In this document: one piece after another, positions 8,094-16,393 of the stretch
How the letters are laid out: the number at the start of each line of letters is the position of its first letter
How positions within the stretch are numbered: the stretch's first letter is position 1
Assembly: GCF_004770745.1 (NCBI RefSeq)
Contig: NZ_RQGD01000046.1
Coordinates: 248,001-312,000, forward strand
DNA: 64,000 nt
Direction of reading: 5' to 3'
From: Leptospira ognonensis
GTDB lineage: Bacteria; Spirochaetota; Leptospiria; Leptospirales; Leptospiraceae
Position numbers and translations under genes: made by a program
Notes under the pieces: generated by a model
The model's input: only the letters and a program-made list of their open reading frames with translations
Database searches by the model: none
Told to the model about the DNA's origin: nothing

Positions 8094-8783
8094 GTGGAAC
8101 TGTTTAAAAAATATGCAGCGGTTAATCTAGAGAGTCATTCCGTAAGAGAAATTAAATTTGCCAGAGCAAGATACGGTGTCCTTAAGGCATTCGTAGATGA
8201 ACTGCGGACTGTCAGTTACGAAGACATTCGAATCAAAGATTTATGTAGACGCGCAGAAATCTCAGAACCATCCTTTTATAATTATTTTCCTAAGAAGGAG
8301 CATCTTTTTTTATACTATATCGGATTATGGGGTGTTGACGTTCAGTTACACATGAAAGATTTACGACCAGGCCTGACTCGAATATATGAATTATTTCAAT
8401 ATACTGGCGATTATGCTTCCAAGAATGCAAATTTGTTAATGGAAATTATTGCATACCAAGCAAGGACTAATACGATCAAATCGGCCAAAGAAATCGCACC
8501 TCTCACAGCGGCAGAAAAACGAATTGTTTTTGGTAATGAACCGAACATTGATAGCTTTAGCGACCAAGGCCTGGGTCCTATCTTAAAAGAAAACATTCGA
8601 GAGGCCATACTCTCTGGAGAGTTACCCAAAACAACATCGGTTGATACCTTGCTTATGACGTTAGCTTCTGTTTTTTTTGGTCTTCCCGTTTTAATTTTAC
8701 ACGAACCTTCTACAAGTCTTTCCGGCTATTATAAGAAAGTTCTTCAATCCATACTTCCTCTTCCCAGCCGACGTAAAAAATAA
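8094..8783 (+). CDS. TetR-family transcription regulator
   Basis: 229 residues starting with GTG. The N-terminal helix-turn-helix is 'YEDIRIKDLCRRAEISEPSF' followed by 'YNYFPKKEHLF', the TetR signature. The rest is a helical ligand/dimer domain with no recognisable specificity. It is divergent from the ABC-F gene with a 217-bp spacer, and ends two bases from the convergent serine hydrolase. It could control the ABC-F gene, but I see no clear palindromic operator in the spacer. No good Shine-Dalgarno precedes the GTG. Confidence 0.85.
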   Translation: MELFKKYAAVNLESHSVREIKFARARYGVLKAFVDELRTVSYEDIRIKDLCRRAEISEPSFYNYFPKKEHLFLYYIGLWGVDVQLHMKDLRPGLTRIYELFQYTGDYASKNANLLMEIIAYQARTNTIKSAKEIAPLTAAEKRIVFGNEPNIDSFSDQGLGPILKENIREAILSGELPKTTSVDTLLMTLASVFFGLPVLILHEPSTSLSGYYKKVLQSILPLPSRRKK

Positions 8784-8785
8784 TA

Positions 8786-9988
8786 TCATTCTATTGTTTT
8801 GTTCCTTTTTTCTGGATATGCTTTTATGAACGGAAGATCAATTTCATCCAGAAGTCGCTCGTCACTAACACCGGTTCTGTTAGTCATAAGGACGCTGGTT
8901 TTGGAAAGGCTTGGATACACCCGGATTTCACAATAGAAACCACCTCCACCTCCAGCATGTGCGAAGAAGGTCGTGCCATTCAGCTCACCTCTGTACCATC
9001 CCAAATTCACAGGAAACTTTTTTTGATTTGTGATAGGACCAAATAATTCGGGCGCATATTCAGAGAAGACTCCATTTGATTTTATGAAAGATTGTAAATA
9101 TTTCGAAAAGCCTTTTGCGTTTCCGACTATACCACCGTAACCATCGCCATTTATATAATATTTACGAAAAGCACTCCAGCCTTCCTGACTTCCTGAAATG
9201 AACTGATCACGATCGATGAACCATCCTAATGCCGCATTCAGAATGCTAAACCTTTTGATATATCCTATGGCACTAAAGGGAGGTTCTAAAGATTCAAATC
9301 CAAGCAATTCACCTTCTTTCAGAGAGAGTTTGGAGATGATATTCTTTTGAATGTATTCTTGGTAGCTTAGTCCACTTACCCTTTCAATGACTTCACCAAG
9401 CAAAAGAAATCCAAGGTTGGAGTATTTAAATTTCTCGCCTGGTTCAGATTGCAATTTATTATTCTCCTTCAGAATTTTGTAGATGAATTCTGATTTGGAG
9501 AAACGGGAATGTTCCTCCTCTAGATGACTCCAGGAAAGTGGGATGGGATTTGAAAAACCTCCAGTGTGATTTAGTGTCTGTCTTATGCTGGGCGATTTTT
9601 CATAGGGAAGGTAATCTAGGTATTTACTTAGCGGATCATCCAGAGAAAGTTTTTTCTCTTTTGCAAGTTGTAGGATTGCAAGCGCAGTAAACGTTTTGGT
9701 GACTGAAAAACCAAGGAAACTAGTATTAGCAGATACGAATGTTGTATTTAAAATATCTGCTTTGCCTGCTTCAAAGGAAAGTATAGGATCTTCTGCCGAA
9801 GAAAACTGGTATTGAAGACCAGGAGCCTCACGATCCTCCACCATTTTTTGCAATTGCTTTCTCACTTCCGCGCTCGCCATACTTTCACTTGTTTCAGCAG
9901 AAATTGGCGAAACATGGAATCCATAAAAGGCAAAAAAGCTTATTTTTAAAAATTTCCCCGCTAGAATTTGAATTTGGTCCTTTCTCAT
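8786..9988 (-). CDS. Exported serine hydrolase, beta-lactamase class C/esterase family
   Basis: About 400 residues from the ATG at 9988, followed by a signal peptide ('ILAGKFLKISFFAFYGF'). Catalytic motifs of the family are SxxK in 'GFSVTKTFTALAIL', YxN in 'KYSNLGFLLLGE' and HxG in 'FFAHAGGGGGF'. Members include esterases, D-aminopeptidases and penicillin-binding relatives; the substrate cannot be assigned. The frame stays open up to 10180 but would then overlap the RNHCP gene and place the signal peptide internally, so the later start is preferred. A 14-bp palindrome lies 54-67 bases upstream of the start. A second member of the family is encoded at 21895. Confidence 0.85.
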   Translation of the reverse strand: MRKDQIQILAGKFLKISFFAFYGFHVSPISAETSESMASAEVRKQLQKMVEDREAPGLQYQFSSAEDPILSFEAGKADILNTTFVSANTSFLGFSVTKTFTALAILQLAKEKKLSLDDPLSKYLDYLPYEKSPSIRQTLNHTGGFSNPIPLSWSHLEEEHSRFSKSEFIYKILKENNKLQSEPGEKFKYSNLGFLLLGEVIERVSGLSYQEYIQKNIISKLSLKEGELLGFESLEPPFSAIGYIKRFSILNAALGWFIDRDQFISGSQEGWSAFRKYYINGDGYGGIVGNAKGFSKYLQSFIKSNGVFSEYAPELFGPITNQKKFPVNLGWYRGELNGTTFFAHAGGGGGFYCEIRVYPSLSKTSVLMTNRTGVSDERLLDEIDLPFIKAYPEKRNKTIE

Positions 9989-10005
9989 AGCGTTAACCCT
10001 ATCCG

Positions 10006-10055
10006 TATAGTTGATAAATATAATATTGCAAACATTAAAAATATAGTCAACTATA
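10006..10055. promoter_or_regulatory. Palindromic operator candidate upstream of the serine hydrolase
   Basis: TATAGT-CA-ACTATA (10042-10055) has perfect six-base arms. A related half, TATAGTTGA (10006-10014), is the inverse of TCAACTATA (10047-10055). The arms resemble those between the TetR and DAPG-hydrolase genes at 20952-21000, but the centre is two bases instead of four. The site lies in the expected promoter region of the gene starting at 9988. Confidence 0.4.
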
Positions 10056-10526
10056 AAAATATCCGGTGTTTTCTCCACCGGACTTTTCTTCAAACAATCG
10101 GAAACTTGGCTTGGCCATTGCTTGGGCAGCAAGAGACACGAGCAAGGCTTCATTGTCATCAGGCCCAATTCGATTGGCATGGATCACACCACATCCCTTA
10201 CAACGGTGCAATATCACCCATTCTCCCTTCCGAACCCAGATCGAAATGGCCTCCATTTTACTGCCGCACTCGGCGGACCGGTCTCCCGGAGAGGAGTCAA
10301 TATGCAGACTTGTCAAACAGTTAGGACAATGGTTTCTCTGTTCGGTTCCATACCCTGGTGGGAAAATCATCTGTTTACATTCAACACATCGAAACTCAGT
10401 CGTATCGGAGCGAAAACGGAAAGACTTAGATTCGTTAGTTGCGTATGAGAAGGTTTCGTCTTCATCATCGAAACGTTTTTTCTTAGCGAATTTTTGGTTT
10501 TTAGATAGATCGTGTTCTCGTGACAT
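10047..10526 (-). CDS. RNHCP-domain zinc-binding protein
   Basis: About 159 residues from the ATG at 10526. A cysteine-rich domain reads 'FRCVECKQMIFPPG', 'RNHCPNCLTSLHID' and 'HRCKGCGVIHANRIGPDDN'. This is the RNHCP domain named after its own motif, with paired CxxC zinc ligands. It is cytoplasmic and of unknown function. An in-frame GTG at 10649 would add 41 residues rich in R, S and P that look non-coding and overlap strong inverted repeats, so the ATG is preferred although its Shine-Dalgarno is weak. The leader may fold into a three-stem structure (10584-10663). Confidence 0.75.
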   Translation of the reverse strand: MSREHDLSKNQKFAKKKRFDDEDETFSYATNESKSFRFRSDTTEFRCVECKQMIFPPGYGTEQRNHCPNCLTSLHIDSSPGDRSAECGSKMEAISIWVRKGEWVILHRCKGCGVIHANRIGPDDNEALLVSLAAQAMAKPSFRLFEEKSGGENTGYFYS

Positions 10527-10583
10527 ACCCAGTTTTTGCGGCAAAACAAAAAAAGGAGACCAAAACAGTGGATGAGAGGGAAG

Positions 10584-10663
10584 AGACCGCCTATGCGTAG
10601 ATAGCCGCCTCCTAATAAAATTTAGGCGGGTAATCCAAAACAAGTTCACCGTTTTGGCGGTCT
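10584..10663 (-). ncRNA. Candidate structured leader RNA of the RNHCP gene (nested inverted repeats)
   Basis: Outer arms AGACCGCC (10584-10591) and GGCGGTCT (10656-10663) are perfectly complementary over eight bases. Inside them, CCGCCT/AGGCGG (10605-10610 and 10624-10629) forms a second perfect stem. AAAAC/GTTTT on the minus-strand RNA can form a third. Together they give a three-way junction of about 80 bases, GC-rich against an AT-rich background and lying in the 5' leader. No known riboswitch class is recognised; remnants of a small inverted-repeat element are an alternative. Confidence 0.35.
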
Positions 10664-10836
10664 AGACAATGGCCAGGTTTAACATACTAAGCCCAGGTTC
10701 AAAAGAAAGCCAAATCTTGTCAAGACAGAAGTAGATGTTTTGGTTAGAAAACCACTCCCAAGCAAAAGGAAATTTTTGAAGGCACCTCTCGAATTAGGAT
10801 TTGTTTTTGAAAGGCTTGCTGTGAACTAAAGTGCAA

Positions 10837-12021
10837 ATGTTGGAAACCTCAACACTTCCCTTTTATGAGCTTGTTTCTGCTTCCATAGCCCTAATCAGTT
10901 TTGGGGTTTCTATTTTTCTCGCATGCATTCTTTTTTCGATACCATCAAATTACAAAACAAATGTATATCTAGGTTTTACGCTCCTGATCGGATCAGCTGT
11001 CTTTTTGCTGCGACTTCTGGTTGTAACAAAATCTAACTTAGCCATTTACGCGCCATTCTTTGTATTTCCTTCTGCTTACCTCATTGGTCCTTTACTATTC
11101 TTTTATACTCGTGCCATTTTGTTTAAGAGGGATGCATCTAAAACGGAATTGTTTCGGTATTCGCTTCCTTCGTTGCTTTCATTTCTAGTTTTTCTTTCGC
11201 TCCATCAACTGTATCCAGAATTCCGGGATATAAACGCTATCAGCAAACAAGAACATGTTGTTGGATTTTATACTACGATGATCCTGATCTCGATCATGGC
11301 GTATATCTCCTACTTTTGTATTATATCAATGAGATATATTTTTCTTTATCAGAAAGAATTGGAAAATGAGTTTTCTCAAAATGTAAAGGGACGATTGCTC
11401 TGGCTCAAATCATTGATCGGAATCAATCTTCTCAATATTTGCGCTTATTTTAGTTTGAGTATTTTATTTTTTACAGGTCAACTAGTCATCCCGCCTTTAA
11501 CACCGATTGAAAGTTTCATCAATTTAGGAATGATCTATCTGATCCTATATTACCTAATCAAAAAACCTGATGTGATAACCCTACAATATCTCGAAGAAAA
11601 TCTAAAGTCTCTTCCAAAGGATTTACTAATAAAAAAGTCAGATAGCAAATACAGCAAACAGAGTCTAGCGCTTGATGAAAGAAAAAGTATCATTGTCAAA
11701 ATCAAACAGGAAATGTCAGAAAGGAAACCGTATTTAGAAGAAAGCATCTCCCTAAAAGATCTTTCCGACAGAACTGGAATTCCTGCCCATCACCTTTCCA
11801 TGTCCATCAATGCCGAGCTCGGCCAAAATTTCTTTCAGTTCATCAATTCCTATCGTATCGAAGAAGCTTGCTTGCTATTGGCAAAACCAGAATTTCAAAA
11901 TCAGAATGTATTGAATGTTGGCCTACTTGCTGGCTTCCAATCAAAGGCTGCATTCAATAAAGCATTTAAAGCCGCTACCGGTAAAACTCCAACAGAGTAT
12001 CGCTTAGCCTTGCGAGCTTAA
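10837..12021 (+). CDS. Membrane-embedded AraC-family transcription regulator
   Basis: 394 residues. The N-terminal half has several hydrophobic helices ('ASIALISFGVSIFLACILF', 'LIGPLLFFYTRAILF', 'FFTGQLVIPPL', 'INLGMIYLILYYLI'). The C-terminus carries two AraC helix-turn-helix units, 'ISLKDLSDRTGIPAHHLSMS' and 'NVLNVGLLAGFQSKAAFNKA', ending 'TGKTPTEYR'. An in-frame GTG two codons earlier (10831) is possible, and neither start has a clear Shine-Dalgarno. The gene precedes the monooxygenase-hydrolase fusion by 100 bp on the same strand and could regulate it; that is inference from position. Same design as the regulator at 3185-4279. Confidence 0.83.
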   Translation: MLETSTLPFYELVSASIALISFGVSIFLACILFSIPSNYKTNVYLGFTLLIGSAVFLLRLLVVTKSNLAIYAPFFVFPSAYLIGPLLFFYTRAILFKRDASKTELFRYSLPSLLSFLVFLSLHQLYPEFRDINAISKQEHVVGFYTTMILISIMAYISYFCIISMRYIFLYQKELENEFSQNVKGRLLWLKSLIGINLLNICAYFSLSILFFTGQLVIPPLTPIESFINLGMIYLILYYLIKKPDVITLQYLEENLKSLPKDLLIKKSDSKYSKQSLALDERKSIIVKIKQEMSERKPYLEESISLKDLSDRTGIPAHHLSMSINAELGQNFFQFINSYRIEEACLLLAKPEFQNQNVLNVGLLAGFQSKAAFNKAFKAATGKTPTEYRLALRA

Positions 12022-12121
12022 TGCATTTTTTTTCGTCCATCCTTCCAAGGTGAGTCGATGGACACCTTTCTCTCTGCTATCCTAGAAGGATGATCGAAGC
12101 CTTGTGCTTCACGGAGAGAAA

Positions 12122-15100
12122 ATGAATATAGAGTTAAAAAAAAAGATTCGTATATCACAAATTTTATTAACACTTGGGGCTTTTGAATTTTTTGGTCCCA
12201 TCCTCAGGGATACAAACAGTTCGCACTTATTGAATCCTGAATGGGTAGGACATGCTCGCTTTCATCTGATGTGGTGCATCGCTCTTTGGGGATCGTTAGG
12301 AATCTATAGTTTAATTTTGATATGGCGAAAAACGACTGCTGATACTGGAAATCTTTATACCGTGATTTACCTTCAATTCCTAAATGCTCTAGCTTTTTGG
12401 ACAAGTACACTACTGAGTGATTTTTTTGGGGGAGATATATTTGATGCAAAAATTCATACGAGTATCGGAGCAATCAATGAAAACATTTTGGTATTCACTC
12501 TCCTATCTCTATTTTTACTTTTTAACTTCTGGCTTCTAAAACGTAAAATTGATCCATTTCTCAAAGATAAAATTTCTACAAGAGAATCGAATCAATCCAA
12601 GCACGAGACACAAGTTTTAATCAGCGGAGCGGGTCCCGCGGGAATGATTGCTGCGATTTATTTATCGAAGCTTGGGATCAAAAATATTCTCATAGAAAGG
12701 AGGGGAGAGATCCAGAGCCATCCCAAAGCACATGAACTTAGCGCAAGATCCTTGGAAATCCTTAGAACCTTGGGTATTCCTGTTGAGGATTTGATAAAGG
12801 AAGCTTCTGATTCGGAAACTGCCTCTCGGATTTTATTTTGCAACACAATCAATGATGAAATCGGTAGGATAGACCTAAACAAGGAGGAGATCAGAAAAAA
12901 GTATAACTTTCATCTAGAGTCCCAAACTCCTTTTTTGAATCTCTCACAAACAGAACTAGAGAGGGTACTTCGAAAGTATCTATCAAAAATAAGTTTAACA
13001 ACCATTTTACTAGAACATCAATGGATTTCGGCTCTAGAAAAAGATGGAAATGTGCATTCCGAAATTTTAGATCGCAAAACGGGCGATACGTTAGAAATTA
13101 AGAGCAAGTACTTAATTTGCGCAGACGGAGCAAGATCCGATGCTCGTGCTCACTTGGGAATCAATATGTCTGGGCCGGAAAGAATCCAAGATGTGGTGAA
13201 TGCCTATTTTACTAACGACATGACATCCATTGTCAAAACCAAGGCAAAGTTATATTGGATTTTCAATCCGCAGGCGCCCGGTGTATTCATTGCACACCAT
13301 CCAAAAAAAAGATGGGTCTATCACCATGCTGTAGAAACACGCTCTCAAAAGATAGAATCCTTTGATGAAGAATACTTTCAGAAAAAAATGAGAATCGCCA
13401 TGGGTCTAAAAGACGATTTCAAATTTAAGATCGAATCCATCAGCAACTGGCGTATGTCTGCACAAATTGCAGATCGATTTAGAAAAGGAAATATCTTTCT
13501 GATTGGAGATGCTGCACATCGATTTCCACCTACTGGAGGACTCGGAATGAATTCTGGAATTGGAGATGCACAAAACCTATCTTGGAAAATTGCCTCGGTT
13601 TTGAAAGGAGAAGGGAAGGAGTCTTTGCTGGAGACATATGAAGCAGAAAGAATGCCCATTTTGAAAGAGAACTGTAAACAGAGCTTAAAAAATTGGAAGA
13701 AAATACTAGAGATACCGAAATCATTGGGACTCAGTCCTTTCCTCGGTAAAATGATGGATCGATTTCTTCATGGAAGAATTGTTAGGTGGCTTCCCAAAGA
13801 CTGGATTTCAAATTTTGATGAAGCCATTCGAAAAGACGCCACCGCAAAACTCGTAAAAAACAAACTCAATCCAAAAAATATGCTGAAGGCAGCCAGAGCG
13901 ATTGCCAATCAAATCGGACATTTTGATCGGATTGGTCTCGATCTCGGCTATCGCTACCAGTCGTCTCAGCCTTCATCGGATATCCATCCAGAATCATCGG
14001 TGTCCATCTATCGTGCCTCAACTGCTATCGGTGCCAGGTTTCCTCATTTCTGGTTAGACGAGAATAAAAAAATTTCGAGTCACTCTCTGCTTTCACCAAC
14101 TCAATTTACACTCTTGGTTTTTAAAAATTCGGTTCACTTGAAATTTTGGGAGTCTCTCAAAAGCGAAGATGGGATGCAAATGAATTTCGAAATACAGACC
14201 ATTCCCGAACTCTCGGAAACTGCGAGACTTACCATCGACATTGGAACGGACGGAGCGTTACTTTTGCGGCCAGATGGTCATGTGGCGTGGAAGATAAAAA
14301 ATGTTTTGGACGACAATCAAGTAAGATCTGAGTTTTTAGAAGTGACGCATTCGATTTTGGATCCGAAGCTTTCGAGAACATCTCAAGTTGAAAAAATCAG
14401 AAAAGGAAAAATAAAAATGTTAACGTTATCGATTCTAATTTTGTTGCCCATTCTACTTTTTACGATTTATCTTTTCCGACCATTGACTCATAAACCTGCT
14501 CCCGCAACATTTAAAGCGCTAAGTCTTTCCGAAGGTAGGTTTGAATCTTTTGTTGCGAAACCGTCCCATATTTATGGAATGGGGTTGGTTTATTCGAAAC
14601 ACATCATTGAAACAGCTGCCTCTTTTGATCCAGCCATTCCTCCACCCATTTTCAAAAAAGAAATTCAATCCTTAAATCAAAATGCAGAGGGTGTCGTTCT
14701 CCCAGAAGGTAAGATTCTTTATGATGCCATTATGGCCTTTGAACCAGAATTAAAGGAGAACGAGTCTTTAACAAATTTAAACCTTTTGCCTTTGCTTGAC
14801 TACGAAGTGGAATTAGCATTTGTCATCTTAAAGGATATCGAAAAGGCAGATTTAGAAAAACCTGAATTTGCACCTCAGCTTGGTTATTTTATTGCCAACG
14901 ATCTTTCTGCGAGGTCCCTTGCCGTGTTTGGTGAGGGAAAAAGGAATAAAGCAGAATACTGGGGAGTTTCTAAAAGTTTCAAAGGCTTTTTACCGATCTC
15001 TAAAAAGATGTGGATTCCAAATGTCCATCTAACAAACAGCTTACCCGATATCAAACTGGAAACCTATGTGAATGGAAATCTTCGCCAAAGTGAAAATACA

Positions 15101-15382
15101 GTCAATATGATCTACACACCAAAGGAGATGTTACGTTTTATACAAAATAAATATCCTGATGCCAAATTAAAAAAAGGAGATATCGTAATCACGGGAACTC
15201 CAGGCGGAGTCGCACTTTCGACACCGAAAGCGTTGGCGAGGCTGTTTGATTTATTGAATTTGAGTCGTTTTACAAAACTCAAATTACTCTTAAAAAAAGA
15301 AAACCCTCGTTTTTTACAAATCGGCGACGAGGTGTTAGTAAGGGGTGTGGGTCTCGGTGAAGTTAAAGTGATAATAAGGTGA
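12122..15382 (+). CDS. Membrane-anchored fusion: flavin monooxygenase + fumarylacetoacetase-like hydrolase
   Basis: 1086 residues. Residues 1-145 hold about four membrane helices. Residues 165-700 are a class A flavin monooxygenase: FAD motif 'LISGAGPAGMIAAIYLSKLG', DG motif 'YLICADGARSD', GD motif 'FLIGDAAHRFPPTGGLGMNS', and a phenol-hydroxylase-like tail ending 'LLRPDGHVAWK'. Another membrane helix follows (about 766-786, 'MLTLSILILLPILLFTIYLF'). Residues 795-1086 are a fumarylacetoacetate-hydrolase domain with metal-ligand candidates E895 and E897 ('DYEVELAF'), D927 ('IANDLSAR') and 'GDIVITGTPGGV'. These two enzyme types act early and late in aromatic-ring breakdown, so a fused catabolic enzyme is plausible; substrates are unknown. 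Start chosen at 12122 (GGAGAG just upstream) over the GTG at 12104. Confidence 0.8.
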   Translation: MNIELKKKIRISQILLTLGAFEFFGPILRDTNSSHLLNPEWVGHARFHLMWCIALWGSLGIYSLILIWRKTTADTGNLYTVIYLQFLNALAFWTSTLLSDFFGGDIFDAKIHTSIGAINENILVFTLLSLFLLFNFWLLKRKIDPFLKDKISTRESNQSKHETQVLISGAGPAGMIAAIYLSKLGIKNILIERRGEIQSHPKAHELSARSLEILRTLGIPVEDLIKEASDSETASRILFCNTINDEIGRIDLNKEEIRKKYNFHLESQTPFLNLSQTELERVLRKYLSKISLTTILLEHQWISALEKDGNVHSEILDRKTGDTLEIKSKYLICADGARSDARAHLGINMSGPERIQDVVNAYFTNDMTSIVKTKAKLYWIFNPQAPGVFIAHHPKKRWVYHHAVETRSQKIESFDEEYFQKKMRIAMGLKDDFKFKIESISNWRMSAQIADRFRKGNIFLIGDAAHRFPPTGGLGMNSGIGDAQNLSWKIASVLKGEGKESLLETYEAERMPILKENCKQSLKNWKKILEIPKSLGLSPFLGKMMDRFLHGRIVRWLPKDWISNFDEAIRKDATAKLVKNKLNPKNMLKAARAIANQIGHFDRIGLDLGYRYQSSQPSSDIHPESSVSIYRASTAIGARFPHFWLDENKKISSHSLLSPTQFTLLVFKNSVHLKFWESLKSEDGMQMNFEIQTIPELSETARLTIDIGTDGALLLRPDGHVAWKIKNVLDDNQVRSEFLEVTHSILDPKLSRTSQVEKIRKGKIKMLTLSILILLPILLFTIYLFRPLTHKPAPATFKALSLSEGRFESFVAKPSHIYGMGLVYSKHIIETAASFDPAIPPPIFKKEIQSLNQNAEGVVLPEGKILYDAIMAFEPELKENESLTNLNLLPLLDYEVELAFVILKDIEKADLEKPEFAPQLGYFIANDLSARSLAVFGEGKRNKAEYWGVSKSFKGFLPISKKMWIPNVHLTNSLPDIKLETYVNGNLRQSENTVNMIYTPKEMLRFIQNKYPDAKLKKGDIVITGTPGGVALSTPKALARLFDLLNLSRFTKLKLLLKKENPRFLQIGDEVLVRGVGLGEVKVIIR

Positions 15383-15398
15383 AACAAGTAAAACGAGC

Positions 15399-16151
15399 CT
15401 AACTTCTCGTTCCACCATCGACTCGGTATACCGAACCAGTGATAAAACTTGATTCGTCTGACGCAAGAAAGGCGATTAAATTTGCGACTTCTATTGGATT
15501 TCCGAGTCGTCCCATGGGGATATTTTTTTCCATGCTTTCTTTCCCTTTTTCACCTGCTACTTGTAAAATGGCGGTTTCTGTCCAACCAGGGCAGACGGCA
15601 TTGATTCTTACGCCAAATCTTGCCACTTCCAGGGCACCCGTTGTCGAAAGCTCGATTACCCCTGCTTTCGCAACGCAGTAGGGACCAAGAGAGGGCGAAG
15701 CGCCGAGTCCGGCTATAGAAGCAATATTGATAATAGAACCACCTTTTCTGTCGGCAAGCATCTGTTTGGTGGCATATTTTTGACACCAGAAAACGCTCGT
15801 AAGATCTATTAGTATCAATCGGTTCCAAGTATCCGTCGTTACCTTGTGCATAAACGTTGGTTTATTCGCAATGCCCGCATTGTTTACCATGATATCGATC
15901 CTACGATCTAGGGATTTTGGTTGGTTGGTGAGAGAGATGATTTGATCTTCTTCCGATACGTCACAGAGAAAAAACTCGGCTTCACCACCTTCCGTTTTGA
16001 TCTGTTTGACTACGTTATGTCCTTCCTCTTCATTGATGTCGGAGACGATGACGTAGGCTCCCTTTCGGGCGAGCAATAGGGAAGTCTCTTTCCCGATTCC
16101 AAGTGCGGCACCCGTTACGATAGCGGTTTTATTGATTAGAATTTGATCCAT
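15399..16151 (-). CDS. Short-chain dehydrogenase/reductase (classical SDR)
   Basis: About 250 residues. NAD(P) motif 'TGAALGIGKETSLLLARKGA', then 'NNAG', catalytic Ser in 'SIINIASIAG', and YxxxK in 'GPYCVAKAG'. The C-terminal 'FLASDESSFITGSVYRVDGG' is typical of FabG-like enzymes, and the acidic residue after beta-2 ('VSDIN') suggests NAD(H). The substrate is unknown. The frame extends to a TTG at 16187, but the ATG at 16151 gives the canonical N-terminus. It is convergent with the monooxygenase fusion (16 bp between stops), so it is not in that operon but may serve the same pathway. Confidence 0.88.
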   Translation of the reverse strand: MDQILINKTAIVTGAALGIGKETSLLLARKGAYVIVSDINEEEGHNVVKQIKTEGGEAEFFLCDVSEEDQIISLTNQPKSLDRRIDIMVNNAGIANKPTFMHKVTTDTWNRLILIDLTSVFWCQKYATKQMLADRKGGSIINIASIAGLGASPSLGPYCVAKAGVIELSTTGALEVARFGVRINAVCPGWTETAILQVAGEKGKESMEKNIPMGRLGNPIEVANLIAFLASDESSFITGSVYRVDGGTRS

Positions 16152-16393
16152 ATTGGTTTTTGTAACAATGGAAAAAGAAAAATGCAATGAAAATATTCGA
16201 ACAAGCTAACATTAATAAGCTATATCTACGAGTAGAAATAGATCCCAGAATACATACTTTTTTGATTGATAAATGGAAATACGTTATTATACTTTATATC
16301 GATGTTAATTTTTTGGTTCATTTAAAATTAAAAATTATGAGTGCGTCCGATCGACAGATTTCATTACTAACTTTTTTAAGGGTGATCCATTAA

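Noticed and set aside
10527..10649. N-terminal extension of the RNHCP protein from GTG 10649
   Set aside because: The extra 41 residues are atypical and coincide with strong inverted repeats better explained as leader RNA.
16187..16393. 68-codon plus-strand ORF between the SDR and membrane-protein genes
   Set aside because: No Shine-Dalgarno, AT-driven composition and no recognisable pattern; it probably lies in the shared promoter region.
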